DNA from: an uncultured Prevotella sp.
GTDB taxonomy: Bacteria; Bacteroidota; Bacteroidia; Bacteroidales; Bacteroidaceae
Length of the DNA stretch: 64,000 nucleotides
Assembly: GCA_934215545.1 (NCBI GenBank)
Contig: CAKQAD010000001.1
Location: 50,018-114,017, forward strand
Reading direction: 5' to 3'
The notes under the pieces were generated by a model. That model was not told where the DNA came from. It saw only the letters and a program-made list of their open reading frames with translations, and did no database searches. Shown piece after piece: positions 54,468 through 63,200 of this stretch; within the stretch, counting starts at the first letter, position 1; each line of letters opens with the position of its first letter. The position numbers were made by a program, and so were the translations under genes.

Positions 54468-55445
54468 ATGAATTATCTGTCAGTCATAAAGCAACCCATA
54501 GAGAACGAATTGAATAGTTTCGTGAGTCTTTTCAATCAGGCACTCTCCCACGAGGACGGCATGCTTGGAAGCGCTCTTGAGCATATACGCAAACGAGCCG
54601 GAAAACGCATGAGACCTATGCTCATATTGCTTATGGCTAAAAACTTTGGAACTGTGAGCGAGGTGACACAGAATGCTGCCGTGGGCTTGGAACTGCTGCA
54701 CACCGCATCGCTCGTGCACGACGACGTGGTGGATGAGAGCGCTGAACGACGCGGACAGGCTTCGGTCAATGCTACATATGATAATAAGGTGGCAGTGCTC
54801 GTGGGCGACTATATCCTTTCCACTGCATTGCTGTGCGTGGCACGTACACACTCCGAAAAAATCGTTACCTATCTTGCCAATCTCGGACGCACATTGTCGG
54901 ATGGAGAGATTCTGCAACTGTCTAATATCGGCCGCAAAGACATATCAGAAGATGTCTACTACGAGGTGATAAAGCAAAAGACAGCCGCTCTGTTCGAGGC
55001 GTGTGCAGGCATAGGCGCCTTGGCTTCAGGGGCATCGGAAGACGACGTAAAGGCTGCTAAACTGTTTGGACAGAACCTTGGCATCATATTCCAAATACGC
55101 GACGACATATTCGACTATTACGACTCGCAGGAGATAGGAAAGCCTACGGGCAACGACATGGCGGAAGGAAAGCTCACACTGCCAGTGATCTATGCCGTCA
55201 ACAATGGAGGCAACGACGATATGCGTGCCTTGGCATTGAAGGTGAGGGAACGCTCGGTGAATGCCGAAGAGATAGCCCGACTCGTGGAATATACCAAGGA
55301 AATGGGTGGAATAGAATATGCCGAGCGCAGAATGTGGGAATTTCATGCACAAGCACAGCAGTTCCTTGACAATAAGGTGCACGACAATGATGTGAAGGCG
55401 GCACTGCAAGCTTATCTCGACTTCGTGATAAAAAGAAACAAATAA
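54468..55445 (+). CDS. Polyprenyl diphosphate synthase (long-chain trans type)
   Basis: This isoprenyl chain-elongating enzyme of 325 residues probably makes the octaprenyl or similar tail of menaquinone. The first Asp-rich motif is LVHDDVVDESAERRG (DDxxD) and the second is FQIRDDIFDYYD. KRAGKRMRPML near residue 45 and GKPTGNDMAEGKLTLPVI are also typical. The two small residues before the first motif (TASLVHDD) are compatible with long chains, but the length cannot be fixed. It has its own promoter and a strong terminator, divergent from polA. Confidence 0.9.
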   Translation: MNYLSVIKQPIENELNSFVSLFNQALSHEDGMLGSALEHIRKRAGKRMRPMLILLMAKNFGTVSEVTQNAAVGLELLHTASLVHDDVVDESAERRGQASVNATYDNKVAVLVGDYILSTALLCVARTHSEKIVTYLANLGRTLSDGEILQLSNIGRKDISEDVYYEVIKQKTAALFEACAGIGALASGASEDDVKAAKLFGQNLGIIFQIRDDIFDYYDSQEIGKPTGNDMAEGKLTLPVIYAVNNGGNDDMRALALKVRERSVNAEEIARLVEYTKEMGGIEYAERRMWEFHAQAQQFLDNKVHDNDVKAALQAYLDFVIKRNK

Positions 55446-55459
55446 TACACTTGAACTTT

Positions 55460-55516
55460 AACGAAATAATGCTGTTATAAGGGTCCTATATAGCCTTATA
55501 ACAGCATTATTTCGTT
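55460..55516. terminator. Perfect 23-bp inverted repeat after the polyprenyl synthetase gene
   Basis: Arms 55460-55482 and 55494-55516 are perfectly complementary around an 11-base loop. It starts 15 bases after the stop codon. Confidence 0.75.
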
Positions 55517-55521
55517 AATAA

Positions 55522-55609
55522 AAAGCCTCTCTAAACCCTTTTATTTCTTCTCATAAGCTTTATTTAAGCTATTGTCAAGGTAGATATAAAAAGGGTTTAG
55601 AGAGGCTTT
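55522..55609. terminator. Second perfect inverted repeat (21-bp arms), deoC side
   Basis: Arms 55522-55542 and 55589-55609 are perfectly complementary with a 46-base loop. On the minus strand the second arm is followed by a T-rich stretch, so it probably terminates deoC transcription. Confidence 0.6.
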
Positions 55610-55649
55610 GGTGTTGCCTCAGTAAGGCTTTATTTCAGTCCTATGGTTG

Positions 55650-56591
55650 TTAGAAGAACTTAATCTGTTCGCCCTTGAGCTCGCTCAGAAGCATGTTTGC
55701 CAAGCGCGATGTGCCTAAGCGAAGCCATTTGTTGGTGAGCCATTTCTCGCCCAACACCTCCTTAACGATGGTGTAGTAGGTGATAGCATCCATAACGGTA
55801 TTGATGCCACCAGCAGGCTTGAAACCTATCTGTATGCCGGTTTCATCATAATACTCCTTAATGGCCTGACACATAACGTAAGCAGCCTCTGGAGTGGCGG
55901 CAGGCTCCATCTTGCCAGTAGATGTCTTGATGTAGTCGGCACCAGCATACATAGAGAGGATAGAAGCCTTCTTGATGTTTGATGCAGTCTTGATGGCACC
56001 AGTCTCAAGAATCACCTTCATTGGCACGTCAGCACCGCAGGCAGCCTTAAGCTCTGAAATATCATCGCACACGCCTTCGTAGTCGCCAGAGAGGAACTTG
56101 CCCACAGGCATCACAATGTCGATCTCGGTAGCGCCATCGGCAACAGCAAGCGATGTCTCTGCCACCTTCACCTCAATACGAGCCTGAGAAGAGGGGAATG
56201 AGCCAGATACGCAGGCTATCTCCACACCATCAACCTCCAACGACTCTGCAACGGTCTTGGCAAAGCAAGGATACACGCAGATGGTTGCAACGTGTGGAAG
56301 GTCGGGATATTCGTTGTCGAAGTCGTTCACACGCTCTGTAAACGCCAATACGCTGGTGTCAGAGTCGGTGGTCTTGAGGGTGGTGAGCTCTATGCTTCCG
56401 AAGAGGAAACGCTTCACGTCCATAGTGTCGTTTTCGGGCACTTTCTCGGCAATTATCTTGCGCACGGCTTCACGCACAGCGTTGTCGTCGAGCTCGGTGT
56501 TATACTTTGCAAGGGCTGCCTCATACTTGCTGGGGCGCTCGGCATTCTTGTTGGCCTGATCGTTCAGAACGATGTCTTTAATTATTCCCAT
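55650..56591 (-). CDS. deoC: Deoxyribose-phosphate aldolase
   Basis: DeoC splits 2-deoxyribose 5-phosphate into glyceraldehyde 3-phosphate and acetaldehyde in deoxynucleoside breakdown. The 313-residue TIM-barrel protein has VATICVYPCF, EIDIVMPVGKFLSGDY, VPMKVILETGAIK with the second Lys, and the Schiff-base Lys in GADYIKTSTGKMEPAATPEA, plus IGFKPAGGI. It is longer than the short bacterial form because of an N-terminal extension of about 70 residues. The next gene on the same strand is MazG-like, 44 bases upstream. Confidence 0.95.
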   Translation of the reverse strand: MGIIKDIVLNDQANKNAERPSKYEAALAKYNTELDDNAVREAVRKIIAEKVPENDTMDVKRFLFGSIELTTLKTTDSDTSVLAFTERVNDFDNEYPDLPHVATICVYPCFAKTVAESLEVDGVEIACVSGSFPSSQARIEVKVAETSLAVADGATEIDIVMPVGKFLSGDYEGVCDDISELKAACGADVPMKVILETGAIKTASNIKKASILSMYAGADYIKTSTGKMEPAATPEAAYVMCQAIKEYYDETGIQIGFKPAGGINTVMDAITYYTIVKEVLGEKWLTNKWLRLGTSRLANMLLSELKGEQIKFF

Positions 56592-56635
56592 GATTATTAT
56601 TTTTTTGGTTGTTTATAATGCTTGTAGGGTAGGCT

Positions 56636-56962
56636 CTAAGCCTTTAATTTGGGGTTGTTCTTATGGCGCTCTTTGTCGCGGCTTGTCTTCTTGGCAAAGC
56701 TCTTTTCAAGGGCTTCTGTAAGGTCTACGCCAGTTTGGTTGGCAAGACAGATGAGCACCCATAGTATGTCAGCCATCTCCTCTGAAGGGTCGTGGCTCTC
56801 GCCTTGCTTAAAGCTTTGGTCGCCATAGCGGCGAGCCATAATGCGTGCCAGCTCGCCCACCTCCTCGGTGAGGCATGCCATATTGGTGAGCTCGGAGAAA
56901 TAGCGCACGCCATACTCCTTTATCCAATGGTCGACGGATTCTTGTGCTTCTCGTATTGTCAT
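56636..56962 (-). CDS. MazG-like nucleotide pyrophosphohydrolase
   Basis: This small all-alpha NTP pyrophosphatase of 108 residues removes pyrophosphate from (d)NTPs. The metal-binding E-x-x-E ... E-x-x-D pattern is visible as LTEEVGELARIMARRYG, followed by SEEMADILWVLICLANQTG. It matches the single-domain MazG-like proteins of Bacteroidetes rather than the long two-domain form. It lies just upstream of deoC on the same strand; both touch deoxynucleotide metabolism. Confidence 0.9.
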   Translation of the reverse strand: MTIREAQESVDHWIKEYGVRYFSELTNMACLTEEVGELARIMARRYGDQSFKQGESHDPSEEMADILWVLICLANQTGVDLTEALEKSFAKKTSRDKERHKNNPKLKA

Positions 56963-57072
56963 TGCTAATATGTTTTTTTAATGATATTCAGCCGATATAA
57001 TTGTAGGTTTGCTCGAATTTATCGAGAGTTTTTTTGGGCGTATATGGTGCGCTCAACGCTTTCCGCAGAGCC

Positions 57073-57366
57073 TTATAGGTTGGTAGGTTGGTTCATAACC
57101 AGCATGAACAGTTCGTAAACGAGCCATATGGCAATGGTGGCCAACAGGCAGATGCGGAATATTGCCGATAGCTTTTTAGCCTTTTTAGCGCTCTTGAACG
57201 GGTGCGGAAAGTCCACGTATGTATTAATGCTAATGCCTAATGATATCAATGCTAATCCACTAAATTTGTACCATTGGCAACCCGCTCCCCACGAATTGCT
57301 CGTTTCTGTAAGCACCAGGCCGGCTATGACCAAAAACAGTCCTACTACATATAGTTTTTCTTTCAT
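57073..57366 (-). CDS. Small membrane protein of unknown function
   Basis: This 97-residue protein has three predicted transmembrane segments (YVVGLFLVIAGLVLT, FSGLALISLGISINTYV, and ICLLATIAIWLVYELFMLVM). A basic loop (PFKSAKKAKKLS) lies between the second and third. There is no recognised domain. It sits between dtd and the MazG-like gene on the same strand with gaps of about 90-110 bases. A coding status is supported by the coherent membrane pattern; function is unknown. Confidence 0.6.
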   Translation of the reverse strand: MKEKLYVVGLFLVIAGLVLTETSNSWGAGCQWYKFSGLALISLGISINTYVDFPHPFKSAKKAKKLSAIFRICLLATIAIWLVYELFMLVMNQPTNL

Positions 57367-57456
57367 AGTCTATAGGTTTTATAGGTTCTTTTTGTGGAGC
57401 TTTAAGCAGTTTGTGTGCAGCCTTTCAGTGGCTTTAAACTCTGGCTTGGCGTGTCG

Positions 57457-57909
57457 CTATTCTTTGTTCTTGGTGTCCATGCAGATGGTCACCGGACCAT
57501 CGTTGAGCAGCTCCACCTTCATGTCGGCGCCAAACTCGCCAGTGCCAACGGGCTTGCCTATGGCTGCCGATAGCTTCTTGCAGAACTCCTCGTAGAGTGG
57601 CACGGAGATGTCGTGGCGTGCTGCACGAAACCACGATGGGCGGTTGCCCTTTTTATAAGAAGCGTAGAGCGTAAACTGGCTCACCACCAATGCCTCGCCA
57701 TCTACATCTGTTATGGAGCGGTTCATCACGCCATTCTCGTCGTCGAACACGCGCAGGGCTGCTACCTTCTTCACCAACCAGTCTACATCTTCGGATGTGT
57801 CGGCTTCTTCAATGCCAAGGAGCAGAAGAAAACCATTGCCGATTTGCGATTTTATGGCACCGTCGATGCTCACAGAGGCGTGCTGCACACGTTGTATAAC
57901 TGTTCTCAT
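57457..57909 (-). CDS. dtd: D-aminoacyl-tRNA deacylase
   Basis: DTD removes D-amino acids (and Gly from tRNA-Ala) from tRNA. The 150 residues show the N-terminal MRTVIQRVQHASVSIDG, LLLLGIEEADTSEDVDWLVKKVAALRVFDDENGVMN, the catalytic SQFTLYASYKKGNRPSW motif (with SQFTL), and the cross-dimer Gly-Pro motif in place near KPVGTGEFGADMKVELLNDGPVTI. Length is standard. A TATCTTTG -7 box lies upstream. Confidence 0.97.
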   Translation of the reverse strand: MRTVIQRVQHASVSIDGAIKSQIGNGFLLLLGIEEADTSEDVDWLVKKVAALRVFDDENGVMNRSITDVDGEALVVSQFTLYASYKKGNRPSWFRAARHDISVPLYEEFCKKLSAAIGKPVGTGEFGADMKVELLNDGPVTICMDTKNKE

Positions 57910-57978
57910 TTCAATGATTGCTTGTTGTGTGTTTCTTGTATGAACAACTATGTTGTTGTATTGTATATCTTCAATTTA

Positions 57979-57986
57979 CAAAGATA
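57979..57986 (-). promoter_or_regulatory. Putative -7 box (TATCTTTG) for dtd
   Basis: On the minus strand TATCTTTG lies 69 bases before the dtd start, in the AT-rich gap after uvrC. Confidence 0.45.
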
Positions 57987-58036
57987 TTATAAATATTTCA
58001 TACCCACAAGAAATACGTTGCGTAAGCTTATTTATG

Positions 58037-59881
58037 CTACTTTTTGTCGATTGTTTTGTCGAAATAATCTATAATGATTCTCGCTCTCGATGCTCCCACA
58101 ACCTCTGTTAGTTGCCCAACGGATGCCAGGCTTATGCGTCGCACGCTTTTAAAGGCGTGTAAGAGCTTTTCTTTGGTTGCCGGACCAATACCAGGTATGT
58201 CGTCTAAAACGCTGTGTAGGGCGTGTTTTGAACGCTTGTCGCGGTGGAATTGTATGGCATAGCGGTGCACTTCGTCTTGTATCTGCGTGAGCACATGGAA
58301 CAGGTCGGAGTCGGTCTTCAGGGCTATCGTCTGTGGAGGATTGCCAAAGAGCAGCTCGTTGGTGCGGTGACGATCGTCCTTTGCAAGTCCGGCAATGGGA
58401 ATTGATAGACCTAATTCGCCCTCTACAACCTCGCGTACAACACTCATCTGACCCAATCCGCCATCGGTGATGATAAGGTCGGGAAGGGTAGAGCCTTCGT
58501 CTTTCATGCGCTGATAGCGGCGTCGAACCACTTCTTGCATCGAAGCGTAGTCGTCGGGACCCTCCACGGTCTTGATGTTGTATTTACGATAGTCCTTCTT
58601 CGAAGGTTTCATGCCCTTGAACACGATGCATCCAGCCACAGCATCAGTGCCGGAGATGTTAGAGTTGTCGAAACACTCTATGTGGTAGGGCAACTTCGGC
58701 AACTGCAGCTTCTGTTGCAACTCCTTCATCAGGCGTGTCTGTCGCTGCTCCGGATTGAGCTTTTCCGCACGCTTCAAACGGTCGAATTTGTACTGCTTGC
58801 AGTTCATTTCGCCCAATTCCAGCAGGTGCTTCTTGTCGCCACGCTGTGGCACAAAAAACTGAGCATCGGGCATCTGCCAGTCCATATCGAATGGCACCAC
58901 TATCTCTCGAGCCTTGCTGTTGAAGCGCTCGCGTATCTCTGGAATGGCGATCAGCAATAGCTCTCGGTCGGTTTCATCGAGTTTTCGTTTGTATTCAAAC
59001 GTGAAACTTTGGTTCACGGCACCATTCCTGACGTGTATGTAGTTGATAAATGCCGTTCTGCCACTATCGTCGTCAGCAATGGTAAACACGTCTACATCGA
59101 TAATTGTGTTGCTCACAACTTCGCTCTTGGCGCAGAAACCCTCTATCAATAGGTATTTTTGTTTGAGCTCTTCAGCCTCTTCAAACTTCAATTCGGCAGC
59201 CTTTTGCTGCATTTGCTCAAACACATGCTTGCATAGCTCGCGTGTGTTGCCCTTCAATATCTCCCTGGCTTGTGCTATAGCCTCTTGATAATCCTCTATC
59301 GATTGCTTGCCGCAACAAGGCGCTTTGCAGTTGTGTATGTGGTATTCAAGACAAGGCTTATAGCGTCCTTCAGCTATACCTTCCTTGGTAATAGGCATGC
59401 GGCATGTGCGAGGCTTGTAAAGTTTGTGTATGAGTTCAAGCACAGCCTGCATGCTCGCAGCATGAGAGTAGGGACCGAAAAATGTACCGAAACGGCGATT
59501 TATCTGTCGTGTTTTGAATACACGAGGCAGATATTCGTTGGTGATGCAAATGCTTGGATAAGTCTTGCCGTCCTTGAGCAACACGTTATAGCGCGGGTTA
59601 TACTTCTTTATAAGACTATTCTCGAGCAATAGGGCATCTTCTTCGCTGTTCACAACGGTGTAGCTTATGTCTTCGATCTTCGACACAAGCACCTTAGTCT
59701 TGAACCTATCCACCTCTTTATGAAAGTAGCTCGAAACACGCTGTTTTAATCGTTTTGCCTTGCCCACATATATAATAGTGTGGTCGGCATTGTAAAACTG
59801 ATAGCTGCCTGGCTTGTCTGGCATGCTCAGCACGATGCTTTTCAATCGCTCCAATCGCTTTTCTTCGTATTCCTTCTTCAT
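58037..59881 (-). CDS. uvrC: Excinuclease ABC subunit C
   Basis: UvrC makes both incisions in nucleotide excision repair. The 614-residue protein has an N-terminal GIY-YIG nuclease (GSYQFYNADHTIIYVGKAKRLKQRVSSYF), a UVR motif around 200-235 (QMQQKAAELKFEEAEELKQKY), and the Cys-containing linker (HNCKAPCCGKQS). The RNase H-like C-terminal nuclease has IECFDNSNISGTDAVAGCIVF and PDLIITDGGLGQM, and tandem helix-hairpin-helix elements end the protein (LDDIPGIGPATKEKLLHAFKS). Length is standard for UvrC. Confidence 0.97.
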   Translation of the reverse strand: MKKEYEEKRLERLKSIVLSMPDKPGSYQFYNADHTIIYVGKAKRLKQRVSSYFHKEVDRFKTKVLVSKIEDISYTVVNSEEDALLLENSLIKKYNPRYNVLLKDGKTYPSICITNEYLPRVFKTRQINRRFGTFFGPYSHAASMQAVLELIHKLYKPRTCRMPITKEGIAEGRYKPCLEYHIHNCKAPCCGKQSIEDYQEAIAQAREILKGNTRELCKHVFEQMQQKAAELKFEEAEELKQKYLLIEGFCAKSEVVSNTIIDVDVFTIADDDSGRTAFINYIHVRNGAVNQSFTFEYKRKLDETDRELLLIAIPEIRERFNSKAREIVVPFDMDWQMPDAQFFVPQRGDKKHLLELGEMNCKQYKFDRLKRAEKLNPEQRQTRLMKELQQKLQLPKLPYHIECFDNSNISGTDAVAGCIVFKGMKPSKKDYRKYNIKTVEGPDDYASMQEVVRRRYQRMKDEGSTLPDLIITDGGLGQMSVVREVVEGELGLSIPIAGLAKDDRHRTNELLFGNPPQTIALKTDSDLFHVLTQIQDEVHRYAIQFHRDKRSKHALHSVLDDIPGIGPATKEKLLHAFKSVRRISLASVGQLTEVVGASRARIIIDYFDKTIDKK

Positions 59882-60052
59882 AGTTGTGGTGTTTGCTTTG
59901 TATTAATGCTCCCCTGTGTTGCCTCGCTTTACGCTTTAATTCAAATTGGTCCTAATGACATTCTAATAATATACCTGATTCGGTCAAACGTCTGATTTGA
60001 ATTTAATAAGCATTTCCGTAAATGCCTAATAATTAGTCTGTTTACATAAACT

Positions 60053-60068
60053 TGTTTCACGTGAAACT
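60053..60068. other. parS: parS-like centromere site 1
   Basis: The 16 bases match the ParB-binding consensus TGTTTCACGTGAAACA at 15 positions, and the 14-bp palindrome GTTTCACGTGAAAC is perfect. A second identical core lies 777 bases to the right. Confidence 0.85.
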
Positions 60069-60210
60069 AAATTCGTAATTTTTGTCATGTCGTATAGCGT
60101 TAGCTTTCGATGACTTCGGCTGGATTACATCTTCTAACCGGTATGGCTGATTGCAGTTTTTATTTATCGGCGGCAATCTTCGGTTGGGTAGGGACGTGTT
60201 GATTCTACCA

Positions 60211-60248
60211 AAAAGCGCGGCAAGCCATTGTTGGCTTGTCGCGCTTTT
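60211..60248 (-). terminator. Terminator of apt
   Basis: A long stem (AAAAGCGCGGCAAGCCA with TTGGCTTGTCGCGCTTTT, one mismatch) lies 17 bases beyond the apt stop. On the minus strand it ends in T residues. Confidence 0.8.
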
Positions 60249-60264
60249 GCTACATTTATGGTTT

Positions 60265-60795
60265 TTAAATTTTGATGAGCGATGTAATTTCTATGTCTTT
60301 ATCGAATCCGTCGCGACCATTGAGACCCTCGTTGATGAGCTCGATGATGAAGTTGCAATAAACCTTCTTAGGTTTGAACTTTTTAACCAGGTCGCATGCT
60401 GCTTTCATTGTTCCGCCAGTAGCCAGCAGGTCGTCGTGCAGCAATATGATGTCGTTCTCATCGATTGCGTCCTTGTGTATCTCGATTGTGTCCTTTCCAT
60501 ATTCCTTAGCATAGCTCTGCTGGATGGTGTCGCATGGCAGCTTTCCCGGCTTTCGGCACAGTACCACGCCGGCACCGAGGCGCAATGCCAATGCTGAAGA
60601 CATTACGAATCCGCGCGACTCAATGCCCACAATCTTTGTGATTCCCTTATCCTTGTAGAGGTCGTACATCTCGTCGTTGATCTCCTTCAGGCAATCTGGG
60701 TTTTTAAATAGGGTAGTGACGTCGCGGAAATTAACGCCCTTCTTTGGCCAATCTGGTATGCAACGCAGATTGTCAAGCAATAATTTGTTGTTCAT
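60265..60795 (-). CDS. apt: Adenine phosphoribosyltransferase
   Basis: Apt salvages adenine to AMP using PRPP. The 176-residue type I phosphoribosyltransferase has the N-terminal CIPDWPKKGVNFRDVTTLF, IVGIESRGFVMSSALALRLGAGVVLCRKPGKLP, and the PRPP-binding loop IILLHDDLLATGGTMKAA. The usual valine-aspartate pair of the loop is replaced by HDD, as in other Bacteroidetes-like members. It is bracketed by two parS sites, one downstream of its terminator and one upstream of its start. Confidence 0.96.
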   Translation of the reverse strand: MNNKLLLDNLRCIPDWPKKGVNFRDVTTLFKNPDCLKEINDEMYDLYKDKGITKIVGIESRGFVMSSALALRLGAGVVLCRKPGKLPCDTIQQSYAKEYGKDTIEIHKDAIDENDIILLHDDLLATGGTMKAACDLVKKFKPKKVYCNFIIELINEGLNGRDGFDKDIEITSLIKI

Positions 60796-60829
60796 TTTCA
60801 GTTGTTTATGTTATGTTTATTATTTCTTT

Positions 60830-60845
60830 TGTTTCACGTGAAACT
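60830..60845. other. parS: parS-like centromere site 2
   Basis: The same GTTTCACGTGAAAC palindrome occurs, with 15 of 16 bases matching the ParB consensus. It lies 35 bases upstream of the apt start codon. Confidence 0.85.
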
Positions 60846-60976
60846 CTTTTGTTCCCAGTGATGGGGTTTGTTGCTTTTTGTTACAATTCGTTTGGCGTGC
60901 CGTTCTGATTTATTAACGCTTTATTGTATGTTGTTTGGTGTGACACTTTCTGCTTTTTGTTGATGCACCAAATAGT

Positions 60977-62848
60977 TTATCTGTGCATCAAGACAAGCAA
61001 CACGTTGATGTCGCTTGGTGACACTCCTGGTATGCGAGAGGCCTGTGCAAGAGTCTCGGGGTCGATATTGGTGAGCTTCTGTCGTCCTTCTGTAGATATT
61101 TCGTGCAGTTCGCTATAGTTGAAGTGCCCTTTTATGCGTATGTTTTCAAGGCGGTGCATCTTTTCGGCAACCATCTTTTCGCGCTCTATATATCCCTTAT
61201 ATTTAATGCTTGTTTCAACCTCTTCCATTATTTCCAGTTTGCGTGGGTCGTCGATGTCGGTGGCTTTAGCGAGCGCAGGAATGATGTTTGTGAGATTTTC
61301 GAGCGACAGTTGTGGGCGCGACACAAGGTTTGCTATGGTGCAGCCAAACTGTAGTGGAGTGGTGCCGAGCGCTTCGAGAGCTGCGTTTATGTCGCGTGGC
61401 TTCACGTTAGTGGAGTTGCAGAAGTTGACAATGCGTTCACACTCCTTCTTTTTGCTGAGCCAATGGTCGTAGCGTTCCCTTGTAGCAAGTCCTAATTCGT
61501 ATGCCTTTTCGGTGAGTCGTGCATCGGCATTGTCTTGTCGAAGCAATATGCGATATTCGGCACGCGATGTGAACATTCGGTAGGGTTCGTCCACTCCCTT
61601 TGTTGTGAGATCGTCGATGAGCACACCGATGTATCCCTCGTCGCGTTTCATTATGTAAGGCTCGCTGCCACCGCATAGCAAGGCAGCGTTGAGTCCGGCA
61701 ATCAATCCTTGTCCGCCTGCCTCTTCGTAGCCCGTTGTGCCATTCACCTGACCAGCAAAGAACAGTCCTTTTACTATCTTCGACTCCAATGATGGTTTCA
61801 GTTGGGTAGGGTCGAAATAGTCGTACTCTATTGCATATCCTGGACGATACACCTTGATGTCGCGGAAGGCAGGGATATGTTTCAGTGCAGCTATCTGCAC
61901 ATCCATAGGCATCGACGATGAAAAACCGTTGAGATACATCTCATTTGTGTCCTCTCCCTCAGGTTCGAGAAACAGCGGGTGTTGCTCTTTGTCGGGGAAT
62001 GTAACGAGCTTTGTTTCTATTGATGGACAGTAGCGTGGTCCGGTAGATTGTATCTGTCCGTTGTAGAGTGGCGACTCTGCTATTGATGCTCTCAATGTTT
62101 CGTGCACTGCAGCATTGGTGTTTGTGGTCCAGCAAGGAAGCTGTTTCAGTGTTCTTGGTGCCGACATATACGAGAACGTATGGAAGTCGGTGTCGCCTGG
62201 TTGCTCCTCCATATCTTCGAAATGTACCGATCGGCGGTCTATCCGCACTGGCGTTCCCGTCTTCATGCGTGCTGCTGTGATGCCGTGTCGGGTGATACTC
62301 TCTGTGAAGTGCAGTACAGCCGGTTCGGCACATCTGCCTCCAGGCACCTTGCGGCTACCCACATGCATCAGTCCGTTGAGGAATGTTCCTGCTGTAATCA
62401 CTGTTGCTTTAGCTCGGATTTCCACGCCCCATACAGTTCTCACTCCCACTGCTTCTCCATTTTCTACGATAAGTTCGGTAGCTTCATCTTGCCAGATGTC
62501 GAGGTTGTCGGTGTTGTCGAGCAGTGTTCGCCATTGCCAAATGAATTTTCCTCTATCGCATTGTGCTCTTGGACTCCATACGGCTGGTCCTTTGCCTCTG
62601 TTCAGCATTCGGAACTGTATGGATGTAGCGTCAGTGACAATGCCCATGTTGCCTCCCAAGGCGTCGATTTCTCGTACTATCTGTCCTTTAGCGATGCCGC
62701 CCACTGCCGGGTTGCAACTCATCTGTCCCACCTTGTTCATGTCCATTGTTACGAGGCATGTTTTTGCGCCGATGCGTGCTGCAGCGCAAGCCGCTTCGCA
62801 TCCAGCGTGTCCGCCACCGATAACTATAACGTCGTAAGAGAAAATCAT
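60977..62848 (-). CDS. mnmG: tRNA uridine-5-carboxymethylaminomethyl modification enzyme MnmG
   Basis: MnmG (GidA), with MnmE, modifies U34 of tRNAs reading NNA/NNG codons. The 623-residue FAD enzyme begins YDVIVIGGGHAGCEAACAAAR (dinucleotide-binding motif) and has QMSCNPAVGGIAKGQIVREIDALGG. GPAVWSPRAQCDRGKF is also present, and so is GLFFAGQVNGTTGYEEAGGQG with the catalytic-region residues. The C-terminal MnmE-interacting helical domain is complete (INVLLVLMHR end). It is convergent with nothing to its left and divergent from sdhC; the gene on its left, apt, has the same direction. Confidence 0.98.
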   Translation of the reverse strand: MIFSYDVIVIGGGHAGCEAACAAARIGAKTCLVTMDMNKVGQMSCNPAVGGIAKGQIVREIDALGGNMGIVTDATSIQFRMLNRGKGPAVWSPRAQCDRGKFIWQWRTLLDNTDNLDIWQDEATELIVENGEAVGVRTVWGVEIRAKATVITAGTFLNGLMHVGSRKVPGGRCAEPAVLHFTESITRHGITAARMKTGTPVRIDRRSVHFEDMEEQPGDTDFHTFSYMSAPRTLKQLPCWTTNTNAAVHETLRASIAESPLYNGQIQSTGPRYCPSIETKLVTFPDKEQHPLFLEPEGEDTNEMYLNGFSSSMPMDVQIAALKHIPAFRDIKVYRPGYAIEYDYFDPTQLKPSLESKIVKGLFFAGQVNGTTGYEEAGGQGLIAGLNAALLCGGSEPYIMKRDEGYIGVLIDDLTTKGVDEPYRMFTSRAEYRILLRQDNADARLTEKAYELGLATRERYDHWLSKKKECERIVNFCNSTNVKPRDINAALEALGTTPLQFGCTIANLVSRPQLSLENLTNIIPALAKATDIDDPRKLEIMEEVETSIKYKGYIEREKMVAEKMHRLENIRIKGHFNYSELHEISTEGRQKLTNIDPETLAQASRIPGVSPSDINVLLVLMHR

Positions 62849-62934
62849 TCTTTCTATGTATGTCTTTGAATCCTGTAATCAGTGAATATGGAGTCTACGG
62901 CAATCATGTCGTAGTCGATATAAGTTTGTCTTCG

Positions 62935-62942
62935 CAAAATTA
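62935..62942 (-). promoter_or_regulatory. Putative -7 box (TAATTTTG) for mnmG
   Basis: On the minus strand TAATTTTG lies about 87 bases before the mnmG start. Confidence 0.45.
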
Positions 62943-62974
62943 AGAATAAAAAATGATTTTTGGACTGAAATAGT

Positions 62975-63004
62975 TTGAATTATCATCAAATTTCAGTATT
63001 TTTG
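62975..63004 (+). promoter_or_regulatory. Promoter of the succinate dehydrogenase genes
   Basis: TTG at 62975-62977 and TATTTTTG at 62997-63004 are separated by 19 bases, a very good match to the Bacteroidetes -33/-7 pattern. The start would be near 63011. Confidence 0.6.
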
Positions 63005-63200
63005 CAGTCTGTTAGGGCGTTGCTTATACCTATTATATGGTATATAGTGATTTCAATGTGTATGCTATATAATTCTCCTTTGTTGGAGGTCATGAAAAAT
63101 ATAAGCCTTTGCGTCCTTTTTGGTGATGCCGTGAGGCATGCCTTTTAGCACATAGAAAATCAATAATTCTAACATTTAATAATTTTAATTCTAATCATTT

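Larger units (their letters stand above)
59882..60264. other. Gene-free region with a parS site and the apt terminator
   Basis: No ORF is supported. It holds a parS-like palindrome at 60053-60068 and a hairpin terminator at 60211-60248. The rest has no recognisable feature. Confidence 0.65.
62849..63200. other. Divergent promoter region between mnmG and sdhC
   Basis: It contains back-to-back promoter boxes (62935-62942 minus, 62975-63004 plus). The sdhC leader is about 190 bases and includes a small upstream ORF at 63092-63148. Confidence 0.6.
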
